Positions 32,325 through 42,191 of a stretch of 64,000 nucleotides of DNA are shown here, piece after piece. Under the pieces are notes generated by a model. The model did no database searches. It was not told the origin of the DNA and saw only the letters and a list, made by a program, of their open reading frames with translations. The translations under genes were made by a program, and so were the position numbers. Within the stretch, counting starts at the first letter, position 1. Every line of letters begins with the position of its first letter. The stretch covers positions 941,559-1,005,558 of the forward strand of contig NOKP01000014.1 in the NCBI GenBank assembly GCA_002682825.1, given 5' to 3'. Source of the stretch: Neonectria sp. B-13. Its lineage: Eukaryota > Ascomycota > Sordariomycetes > Hypocreales > Nectriaceae.

Positions 32325-32867
32325 ATGGCAGCTCAAATCAAGTACCTCCCGCGAACCTCTGAAACGGTCCGCGATGTTGCAGGCGATGTCGTACGGCTAC
32401 TCAAACAAGCAGGAGAGACGGTCGGCGTGGCCGAGTCGTTAACCGGCGGAGGAATCATGGCAACCATCACTTCGGTCTCCGGCGCAAGCGCCGTCTTCCG
32501 CGGCGGAGTCGTCTCATACGCGACTCCACTCAAGCAGCAGCTCCTCAAGGTGGACGGAGACCTCATCGCAGAACATGGCGTCATCCACGGCGACGTTGCA
32601 CAGCAAATGGCCACAGGCGCCCAGGCCGTCACGGCCCTCGATACGCCGACTGACTGGGGTATCAGCACCACCGGTGTCGCCGGACCGGACTCTCAGGACG
32701 GGAAACCCGTCGGCATGGTCTTCATCGGCATTGCTCACCACGGTCAGAGCCGGGGACTGGGCCCTTTCCATTTCCCCGGCGATCGCGACCAAGTTCGCCA
32801 GGCAACCATTTTGGAAGCCCTCGCCCAACTACGGAGTGAGCTTACTGCGAAAGACGACACCAAATAG
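32325..32867 (+). CDS. CinA C-terminal domain protein (PncC-type NMN amidohydrolase-like)
   Basis: A single exon encodes 180 residues. The signature VAESLTGGGIMATITSVSG is followed by SAVFRGGVVSY, STTGVAGPDSQDGKPVGMVF and FHFPGDRDQVRQ. This is the complete CinA C-terminal domain, here as a stand-alone protein of normal length. Bacterial PncC enzymes hydrolyse nicotinamide mononucleotide to nicotinate mononucleotide and ammonia in the pyridine-nucleotide salvage cycle. The catalytic Ser of the SxTGG block is present. The family is mainly bacterial but has stand-alone fungal members. There is no targeting signal, so cytosol is likely. The high GC of the third codon position fits a normally expressed resident gene. 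Confidence 0.9.
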   Translation: MAAQIKYLPRTSETVRDVAGDVVRLLKQAGETVGVAESLTGGGIMATITSVSGASAVFRGGVVSYATPLKQQLLKVDGDLIAEHGVIHGDVAQQMATGAQAVTALDTPTDWGISTTGVAGPDSQDGKPVGMVFIGIAHHGQSRGLGPFHFPGDRDQVRQATILEALAQLRSELTAKDDTK

Positions 32868-34143
32868 AGCAGGAAGAGAAGGGTTCGAAGCGAGGCCAGA
32901 ATTTAATACAACTACACCTTCCCCGCTGAAACCCCTGGTGTTCTTCGACTAGATCTGGATTTAGTCCTCCGAGCGGCGAGAGTCAAAGTACAGGAAGCGG
33001 GTAGCGCATTATATCACTGTCTAAAATAGACACTGTTTTTTCAGTGCGTGAGCGCGGCTTTAGACAATATGATGCGCTGTAGGACCATTTGTTAACGCTT
33101 CTACACCGTGCATGATACTGAAAGGACTGAGATGTTATAGCAAGACTTGACACAAAGAGTTAACGACGAAATGGACAGGCGTGGTGAGCAATAATTCAGA
33201 GACGCAGAAGAGGTACAAAGCTAAGATATGGAAGCTGCCAGCGCTTTGAGAAATGGAACCGAGAGAAGAGCAGGAAGTTAAAGTCTAGCCTCCATCACTT
33301 CTTACTCATTCTTCCACTTCGTGTGCTATCATCTCATCGTCCGTGTCCCATTCCCCCCCAAGTTCCAACGTGCTTCAAGTCAACCAGCATGGGAGCCTCC
33401 CTACAAAAGCTTCAACCGCCTAAGCAGAGCCACTCAAGGTCACCGCGATTTTTCTTGGCGATATAACCGACGATCGCGCGTCAACAGCAGCAGCAGCCTG
33501 ATCTACGGCCGCTACCAGCAGAGTCGCGAAGATACGGTTTTGGAATGGCTTTTACACGTTACGCCCGGACAATGACTTCAGGCAAGTCGGTTCCCGGTGA
33601 GATATTAGAGTCACTCTGCCATCTCTGCTCCGAAGCCGCTAACAAAGTTACCGTCACCATCGCCATGAGCCTCATGACCCTTGTCTTATCGCTGTTTCGC
33701 ATGTCTACGCCAGGGCTACCTCAGTCACCCGAAGAGGCCGCAGATGGCCTTGTAAGCTGCACGGGCATCCCGTCGACCCCAGGCTCCATTATCCACGCAT
33801 TTGGTCCAAGCCCTACCCTCTTTGCAATTAAGTCACCTCAGGAATCATCTAACCACTCTCGTTCTCTCTCATATGGTTCATTACCTGATCACGATATTTG
33901 AAAGCGCTTTGTTAGAGGTTTTGTCGATGGACCACTTCTTAATCCCTCCCCCAGGCTCAACCTACCTCAGTCAACCTCAGACCAGGATCTAAGTTCCACA
34001 TCCTAACCCTAGCATGGCTTTGGAGTGGCAATAACTTGGCTTTAGAAATATATTGTCGTGTTCTTGACTTTCGTCTACAGGCTCATTAAGATATAGCAGA
34101 AATTGTATGTAGTTCAATAAGGTAAGAAATCTCAGGATCAAGA
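32868..34143. other. Intergenic with doubtful short frames
   Basis: Plus frames at 33321-33575 and 33545-33901 follow a CT/CCCC-rich leader that looks transcribed. They contain no domain and could not be joined into a plausible gene. A small unrecognised gene remains possible near 33390-33900. Confidence 0.4.
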
Positions 34144-35635
34144 CTAAAACCAACTCTTAACAATCTTCTGTAGTGTAACTAGAATGGCCTTGTATGTAAA
34201 CCAAGCCGGCGGGCTCTCGTTTTTGAATGGCTCCTTCTTAAGAACGTCTTCAACCTCCTTGTATGCATCGTATCCGTACAGCCAAGGCTGAACTTCCGGA
34301 CAGGTCCATCTACTGGGGAACGGTCCTTCAAGTTCCTTTCCAAGTTGAGACAAAAACAACTCGTCCCGAGCTTCCTGCTCAGGGCCATTCATCATATGAA
34401 AAGAGGCACGCTGTTCACCCAGGTCAGATTTGATTCCCAAAGTTAGCGCAGGGCAAAGACTTACTTGTTTAAAAGTCTCCTTGACGATCGCCTCTCCTCT
34501 TGTCTTACGTAGGCGCTCGTATAGCATGAGGGCCTGTGGCAGTTGCGATCTTGATTGCAAGCGACCTAGTAGGAGTCCAAGAACTGCACCATCCTCAACA
34601 GCGGAGTTTGCTCCTTGGGCAAGATATGGGAGCATAGGATGGCAGGCATCTCCCACCAATACGAAGTTCCGCTTATCGTTTACCCACGAAGGTAACTCGT
34701 TCCCTGTCAATGCCATTAGCGAGCTACTCGAACGGCACTTTGAGTGATAGCTTCTTACGGTGCATCAACTTCCACTTGTCGACGCTCTCGACAAAATCGA
34801 GAAACTTGGTCAAAATCGGGTCCCAGTCTTTGAACAGCTCTCTAATCTCCTCCACAGATCCAGGCTGCCGGCTTACGCCTTCTGGGAGGTCATCTGGTAC
34901 CAGCAAGACGATGTTGTACATTTGGCCACCGCGGAGCGAATAGCCAACCGCATGCGCCCCAGGGCCGATCCAGAAGTGAACAGAAGGGTTCTTCACCCAT
35001 TCTCGAAGTTCAGGGTCCTCAATCTGGTCCAGCCTGAGAACTATACGGTATGCCAAGTCTCCAGTCGGCTTTGGATCATCCCTTCTCCCCAAGAAGCAGT
35101 TTCGGCTGGGAGACCATATTCCATCGGCGGCGATGATCAAATCTGCCTTGGAAGTGATGCCCAACTTAGTGGTGACTTGAGGGATGCTGAAGTCGATAGA
35201 TTGTACTTTCTGTCCGAAGTGGAACTTGACACCGAGTTCCTTGGCCCTGTCAAACATTCCAAGTTGTAGGTCGACCCGGTGGATATCGATGAAGGGGGCA
35301 CCGTATTTTGAGCGCATCTTTTTGTCGAAGTTCTCCTCCATGGCTAAAGTTTGGCCGGTGTACCGGTGGACTGCAAGATATGTCGGCTCAGCTGCCGTGT
35401 CCCATATCTTCTCCGGCAGGCCCCATTGCTGCAAAAGTCGAGATGAGTTTGGTGTCACCTGCAGGCCAGCGCCGACCTCAGAAAGTTCCCCGGTAGATTC
35501 GAAGACGGCGACATTGTGTCCGGAGAGAGCACACGAAATGGCTGCTGCGAGCCCGCTCAGGCCAGCCCCGACAATTATGACGTCCAGTGAGACTGGTGAC
35601 TTCAAGTGCTGCTGCATTTCGTTCTGTAGGGCCAT
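34144..35635 (-). CDS. FAD-dependent monooxygenase (salicylate hydroxylase-like)
   Basis: Exons are 35635-34759, 34703-34465 and 34410-34144, giving 460 residues. The three flavin motifs are intact: the dinucleotide fold VIIVGAGLSGLAAAI (19-33), the DG motif ADLIIAADGIWSPSR, and the GD motif FVLVGDACHPMLPYLAQGA. Intron 2 (34411-34464) is 54 bases, in frame and stop-free; it was removed because the spliced join ETFKQRASFHMMNGPEQ matches the family. Enzymes of this class hydroxylate aromatic rings, often with decarboxylation, using NAD(P)H and O2. Substrates include salicylate and related phenols, or polyketide aromatics in clusters. No ring-cleavage dioxygenase or polyketide synthase is nearby, so the substrate is open. 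Confidence 0.88.
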
Positions 35636-36491
35636 TATAGTTAATTGTGAGTCTTCTCTAGGAGGTCTTGAGCGGAGAACGTTATAAATGCGGTCTTGAG
35701 GTAGGCAGCGCCATCGATGCTACAGTCCCGGCAAATCCGAAATTGGATAAACCACCCCTGTTGTAAACTAGGATACGCGGCACTCCAGGTTTACGGCTAT
35801 CGAGACTTCACCTGAATGGGCAAGGTAAGAACTATCTTTCCGGAGCAATAACATGGGGTAAAGGGGGTTCCGCCTGGGGAACTTTCGGAAAAGCCGGAAG
35901 AAGTGGGCCTCCTTCCGGATGTTCCACATGGCGGCGTCGGGTCCTCTGCTCGCTCTTGACCCCACCTCCGGGCCCTCAACTTCCGGACCATTCCTTGTCA
36001 GCACGTTTGCCTACTATCACAAAGGTCATGGAAATCCCAACCAAGAGGTCGCCCTGATCCTCATTTTATGACCGAAATCCCAAAGCTTGGCCCCTTGGCA
36101 TAAGTCCTGGAGGGTACCTGGGGATATGAGTGTCGATTGATTCAAGAACTGAAGTTCCAAGTAGGCTACAGACAGAGATAAGCCAATACTTCTCGTTAAA
36201 CTGTACAACATTTCTAGCTTTGCTGTCTTCTGAATAACATCATAGGTTGAAGGCTCGATGTGACTCTCAATCCCTGAACCGTAACCCGGTCAAAACCAAT
36301 AAAAACGAGAATATCGACCACGAATGCCGTCGCCTCAAATTCCCTTGACGACACTATCGACCAGCCGACCGTTGAGTAAGGCCCTCCTGACAGACTTGAC
36401 ACTGTCTGGTTGGTCCACCTCAAGTATGTCGTTTCCGACAACTTGTTCCTCGGTGAGACCAGTCGGTTATGATTCGGAGCCACTTTCTTCT
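35636..36491. other. Intergenic between the FAD monooxygenase and the transporter
   Basis: It holds the FAD monooxygenase promoter (right of 35635) and the 3' flank of the NIPA gene. No supported gene. Confidence 0.5.
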
Positions 36492-37917
36492 TCAATAGGT
36501 TGCCATGAGGCCTATGGTATCTCCGTGGTCGCTTCTTGCATCGTCCCAAGAAACGCGGCTTCTCCTAGTATGGCTGGTGACAGAAGTCCTGATGTTCGAG
36601 ACCACGTCTGAACCGCAAGCATTATTGGTTTCAGATTGGGTTTGATGTATATCCGGGTCGAATCTCGACATATTCAGCAGGTAGACTCCAGCAAAGGTCA
36701 ACAGGAGCCCGCAGACCAACGAAAAGGAATCAACTACCCCGGGGACGCTAAGTCCGCCGAAGAGGGCGGCCGATGCACAAAGAGTCGCTGTCGTAAAAAG
36801 CACGTAGTAATAGGGATTGACACTATGGGGATGACTGTGTAAGCAAATGCCGCAGGTTGAGGAAGCAGGAGGCGTACATATTCGAAGGGAACAAAGCGAG
36901 GGCCTTGTTGAAGAAGTTCATCTGTATCAGAATGCAGACTGCCATGGAAGTCATAAATACATATGTTGACGGATGTGTGAACTGGTTGTCTCCAGCAAAT
37001 GTGAGTTTCAGTGCTGTTCCGAATGCCTTGGTGGACATGGCCGACACGGACCCGACTGTAGAACATATGGAAAGATGCACTAGGGGGTTCCTCTTCCCAT
37101 AAGCCGGTGCAATCCTGTAAATCATAACGGCTGCAAAAATGATGACGAACATGACATACAACAAGAAGACTAGGGAGGTTGGTCAGCGGTCTTGGTCCTC
37201 TGTAAGTCGGGAATCGTCTAAAGCTCACCCGGCTGGGTAGCATAGTGTAGGATCTGGTCAATCGTCTGAATGTTTTCGTTTGGCGGTGCATGTAGAGCAA
37301 TTATGAGAGCACCCATGAAACAGGTTAAAATTCCGACCTTGCCCAGAATCCCTAGTTCTTCTTTAAGGAAGTATGACCCCAAAACAGCGCCTGTTAAAAC
37401 AGAAACTGCTCCTAGAGGAGTGACAAGAACAGCTGGAGCGAATGCGTACGCTGCGAGATTGCCAACCTCGCCGATGACCACTACTCACCACGTCAGTTTA
37501 GTCGCATACAGACTCGGATCATTCGCATACATATTATGATGCCAGCCCACCATATGGGACTTCTCATGTACGAATAACAGTCTCCTGCAGATCCATGTTG
37601 TTTTTCTGTATCGATGAGACCCTGGAACACTTGTGTGTTAGCTTGAACGGCCAGCCTTTCCGCCATGCCGGCTGGAAGATAGTTGGGCGCATATTACCTT
37701 TTTTGTTATGATAAAGCTGGTACCTAGATAGATAATCGTGTCAGCTGCCAGGAACTAAAGAAAGTTGGGAAGGATTCGAATACCAATGGCTATGCTCGAC
37801 CCAACAGCCAGTATTAGGCCTATGTACCTGAATGTATGAATTTGTCAGTGCCGTCTCTACGATTCTGCCATCTTCAAGCTCTTTTCTCATCGCAACGTAC
37901 TTGTCCTCGAGTAGCAT
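36492..37917 (-). CDS. NIPA-family magnesium transporter-like membrane protein
   Basis: Seven exons were joined: 37917-37901, 37827-37784, 37723-37698, 37621-37531, 37480-37229, 37169-36878 and 36822-36492. They give 350 residues with all phases consistent. The start MLLEDKYIGLILAVGSSIAI, then GTSFIITKKGL, is the NIPA/DUF803 N-terminus. About nine membrane segments follow, with PLGAVSVLTGAVLGSYFLKE, NQFTHPSTYVF and NFFNKALALFPSNIVNPYYY as hallmark blocks. The hydrophilic C-terminal tail is rich in Ser, Asp and Arg. NIPA proteins move Mg2+ and belong to the drug/metabolite transporter superfamily. Location is plasma membrane or endosome (inference). The short first exons are easily missed by automatic gene finders. 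Confidence 0.88.
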
Positions 37918-38645
37918 GTTGCTACTGTGAGATTACGATACAAGTGCAAAGATAAGGCGACGTCGTTTGACTGAGCTCAGAATCTGTCGATATTGAGGTA
38001 CTGGTATTGGAAAAGTTGAAAAGGCCTGTGATGCCCTGGGGCGAGGTTACTTAAAAGGGGGCTGCTGTGGGAGATGAGGAGCAGGGGTTTTGAGTGGAGA
38101 GGTTGATGCCAGGCAGCAAAAAGTGTCCCGTTAGTCAGCGCTCCTAGCATAAAGCTATGGCATTGTATAACTTGCTTACACTCAGTCTAAGTGGAGTCCC
38201 GCGTTCCAAGAGTGCCGGTTGCTCGGGATGTGATACAATACTGCGGTGCCCATAAGGTCCGTTTCCGAGCCTGGATGCGGCACATGTCGGATCCGCCCAT
38301 AACGACCCGGTTGCTGGTAGTGCAAAATCCCAGCCTTCCAGTAGGGATCAACGCAGGATTGTTTGTCAAGATTGATCGTGCATCCGTGTCTAAACTATCC
38401 CGCGTGCATAAATTCATAAATTCATAGTCATGTACCATGAATGCAGCTGGAAAGATACACGCTGCACCAGTTCTGAGCCGAACAATCCATTCTGGCACAT
38501 GCGTGTTCAATCCTTCGCGAGTAACTATAACGCCTAGGACATGCTGTGGTTACTAAAAGTACAATGTGTACAACCTATTGAGTATACCAAATAGGAAAAT
38601 ATGCCATCCAAAGGAAAATGTCTATCGCAAGTATTGAACCACAGA
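37918..38645. other. Intergenic
   Basis: It contains the promoter of the NIPA gene (a TACTTAAAAGGGGG stretch near 38048) and the 3' flank of the ABCB pseudogene. No supported gene. Confidence 0.5.
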
Positions 38646-41638
38646 TCATGCATCTTGGTTCTGCGCCTCGCACATATTCCTGTACAGCCCCCCCTTCGCT
38701 AACAATTCCGCATGCGTCCCCGATTCCACGATTTTGCCCCCATGAAACACGCAAATGACGTTGGCATTCCGAACAGTAGACAAGCGATGTGCTACCGCAA
38801 TGATTATCCTGTCATCGCCCTCGGCCGCGTTGTTGAGTGCTTCCTGCACGATTCGTTCTGATTCTGTGTCCAGAGCACTTGTTGCCTCATCCAGCAGCAG
38901 TAGTCTTGGGTTTCGGATCAGCGCCCTCGCAATCGCAATCCTCTGATGCTGTCCTCCAGAAAGTTGCAGCCCGTTGCTCCCGCAAGGGGTGTTGAGCCCC
39001 TCGGGCAGCGAACAAATGAAATCCCACGCATTGGCAGCACGGCAGGCTTTCTCGATAGTAGAAGTAGAGATTGACGAGGGGTTGGAGGTCGGGAGTCCCA
39101 TGAGCACGTTTTCGAGAATGGTGCCGGGGTAAAGCGTCGATTCCTGTTGGACAAGTGCAACTCGGTCGCGATACAGCTGGGGTGACATCTCACTCAGAGC
39201 ATGGGAGTCGATCTTGATGCTCCCCGTTACGGGGTCGTAGAAGCGTTCGAGCATGGCGATCATAGTGCTCTTTCCGCAGCCAGAGGCACCAACGACGGCC
39301 GCAAATTGTCCTTTCTTGATCTGTTTCACAGGAAGATCAGTTGAGTGGCAGACAATATATGAGCAAGGAAATATACCTCAATGTTGATGCCACGCAAGAC
39401 ACGAACAAGTGGCCTCATCGGGAAAGAGAACCGGACATCTTCGAACTTAATAGATTCAGGGCCAATTATACCAATTGCGCGGTTCTCTTTCGTCTCCTTT
39501 ATGGTAGGCTAGAGCTCTTCGAGCCAGAAGATGTAATTTGCCGCGCTTCTTGCCTTCGTCATACCTGCATCATTGTCAGGGGCCAAATCACATTGGTTGT
39601 AACGAAAAGCAATACTCACTGCTTGAAAAGCCAAATAACAATGAAGCTTGTTGGCCAGAGAAGAAGACACCAAGAAGTGCAACGAAGAAGTTGACCATGC
39701 TCAAATTCCCGAACGAGACGAGCCGACAACCAAACCTAGTCAAAATAAACTCGGTTCAGCATCATGAATCTTGATTGCAAGAACAACTGTGATGAGAAGA
39801 GGAAGCGGGATAGGAGGAGCTTACCAAAAACCGAGCGCCAGAAAGTAGTACTCAACACTCTGAGTGAAGGCAAAGGGAACCATCATGACAAACAAGGGCT
39901 TTGTTGACTGTGCAACCGCTTGATCTAACTCTTCAGTATAGCGTTCCAGGACCGCCTTCTCTATTGCTAGAGATGATAATGTTCTGATTGCGTTCACCGC
40001 CTCAGAAGCGATTGACGCACTCGCGGTGAATCTTTTTGATATCGTGTGATCCATGTTCGCTTCCAGCCGTATTCGAATATAGCCAGAAACGGGCATGGGT
40101 GGAAGACCAGCAAAGAGGATGACGACAGCAAGTCTCCACCCATATACCAATGCACTATACTGCATAATATTACACCGATAGTTGCAACGAGAATAAGAGC
40201 AATATTAAAACCTATGAGTTCGAAGACAGCTTGTGGGTACGAATCTACTCTGCTCGTCAGCGCACCGGTGGTATTCTCAGGGCGATCATAGAACTGCAAG
40301 TCCTGTCGGAGCAGGTCGCTAAGAATCTGCCTCCAGTACTTGTGATTGAGCGTCTTTGCACGAGTCAGCCACTTTGGTTTTGAGCAAACTGGACCACGAG
40401 TATTTCGTACCTGGGCAACATTCGATGACCACCCAACGACAAAATAGACAACCAGGGAGCCTAAACCCAGAACAAGGAACATCAAGGCGAAGAAATTGCC
40501 CTTGTCCCGCATTTCGGACCCGGTCAGTTTGAAAACGTCGATAAATTTCGACATCAGAATTGCCTGTCCCGGAAATGCAGCAGCTGTGCCTTGTCAATAT
40601 TGTGGTCATAATGCTCAGCTCGAAAGAGGATGATCTTACCTACGGCAAGACATCCGAGGAACAACGCCAGATAAGTCCATTTGAGATCTGGATTCGACAG
40701 AACCAGTCGCACAATCACGGAGAGAAGACCCAACGGTTTGTAGTTCTCGAAGCTGTCTCGGTCCATCTGCTTCTCCAAGTTGCCTCTCCCAGTCGTTGAG
40801 CATTGGGTCAGAGTTGCCGAGAGCTCGACAGGTTTTGCCTCGCTGGTTAATTCAGCCCCATCTGACTCACTATCAGAATCTGCGGGCTGAACCGCCAGGT
40901 CCTGAGCATGTACGAGACGAGTGTAGACGCTATTTGCTTCCAGAAGCGAGCGGTGTGTACCCTGTTCCATGATACAGCCTTTTCCCATGACCACAATGTT
41001 GTCTGCATTACGAATGGTGGACAACTTGTGTGCAATAGTAATAGTGGTACGTCCTTTCGAGACATTGTCGAGAGCTAGGCTCGGCGAATGTTTCGTGCAA
41101 TGGTGTACGAGGCGAGGTTAGACAATGTGCTGTATCCGTAGGTAAGGAAGAATCGCGCGATGCCAATGCAAAAGAAATAGAGCCTGAATAACCAGTGAGC
41201 ACGTTTTCATCAGCCACTGTGATAGGCCGATACATGCTGTTCGGGCTTGTTCGTCTCGGGTAGAGGGAAAGGAAAGGGACTTGACGTACGCAAGCCGGGC
41301 TGCCTCGCCGCGGAAGTCTTTCGGGGAAGATTTGCCGGTTGCGTAGTCGGCGATGACAGTAATGAACTCGCCAAAGACTAAGTTGATCATGGCCATGCCA
41401 ACGCCCGAGCCCAGCGCACAAATGAGGGCCCCAGACTGAATCGTGTATTCCCTAGACGTTCCAAAAGTGAAGATCCTCTGTACGTCGTCAGCATTCGTCA
41501 CGCATCACCGTATCGAAATTTTCTCACCGTGTAGGCCTGAAAGATCCCCGATTCGTGCGCCGCATCCTTGTTGTTGCGTTTCAGGGCCGACTTTTCTGCG
41601 TTGGCAGACATATCTGTTGCTTCTGACTGTTCTGCCAT
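38646..41638 (-). pseudogene. ABCB-type full transporter, disrupted
   Basis: The gene starts MAEQSEATDM at 41638 and has canonical introns (41527-41478, 41289-41184, 40639-40584, 40410-40354 and more downstream). Three lesions are visible. (1) Near 41075-41080 the first membrane domain (LALYFFCIGIARFFLTYG... to IARNIRRA) hits a TAG. The next bases, in another frame, are the last part of nucleotide-binding domain 1 (LDNVSKGRTTITIAHKLST), so most of TMD1 and NBD1 is deleted. (2) Near 40165 the frame shifts by one base between ILCSIV and VYGWRLAVV in TMD2. (3) Near 39512 LEEL is followed by TAG where Gln is expected. NBD2 is intact: GASGCGKST, LSGGQHQR, LLLLDEATSALD, AVAHRLST. The parent was a multidrug exporter. 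As it stands no full transporter can be made; an NBD2 fragment (38646-39329) keeps an open frame. Confidence 0.85.
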
Positions 41639-42191
41639 CTTGAATGTTGAAAGCCTCAATGAACGAGGAACTCTGAAGACCAAGTGGGATGTCAGCGATA
41701 AAAAGCCACAGGAAAGATCTCTTGAGCTTTGCTGTGTACTTAAAGATGCTGCGATGGGATGCGTAAGCCAGCTCTCCTTCATCTCACCAAGCTGGTAGGC
41801 AGCGAGCTCATTCCATGGACCATGTCTGAAGCATTGCCACCATCTCAGCGCGAAGCGGTGGCTGCCATGGCGCTAATTACCCTAGTGGCAGATCCAGATT
41901 GCGACTGCCAAGAACGGGCATGTCTGGCACGGGGGTGCAACGCGCGGGTTGCGGGACGCGCGGGATGCCGAACTTCGGGGATGCTGAACTTCGGGGATGC
42001 GGGACTTCGGGGTGCGAGACGCGGGGGTGCGAGACGCGGGGGTGCGAGACGCGCCGGGTTGGATACCGAAACCGGCAAATGCATACATGGCCCATTTTGG
42101 TTTCCAATTTGTTCTCCTATGTTATTCTGCAAATCCAAATGCTGTTCTCCAGCTCCCTAGACTTGAAGAGTCAAGTGCACATACCCCCAAA
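41639..42191. other. Divergent upstream region of the ABCB pseudogene and regulator 1
   Basis: It contains the GC-rich minisatellite at about 41930-42056 and a short leader before the regulator start. A clear core promoter was not identified. Confidence 0.5.
41930..42056. repeat. GC-rich minisatellite, ~15-base unit
   Basis: Three nearly perfect units GGGGTGCGAGACGC (42009-42052) are preceded by about three diverged units with GAACTTCGGGGATG and by looser GC-rich copies to about 41930. The period is about 15 bases. The array ends about 135 bases before the ATG of the Zn2Cys6 regulator and could influence its promoter. Confidence 0.75.

Noticed and set aside
33321..33901. Small plus-strand gene
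   Set aside because: The frames could not be joined by convincing introns and show no family pattern, although the leader looks transcribed.
20000..36000. Secondary-metabolite cluster (SDR, P450, FAD monooxygenase)
   Set aside because: No polyketide synthase, peptide synthetase or terpene cyclase is present, and the enzymes are 4-15 kb apart with unrelated genes between.
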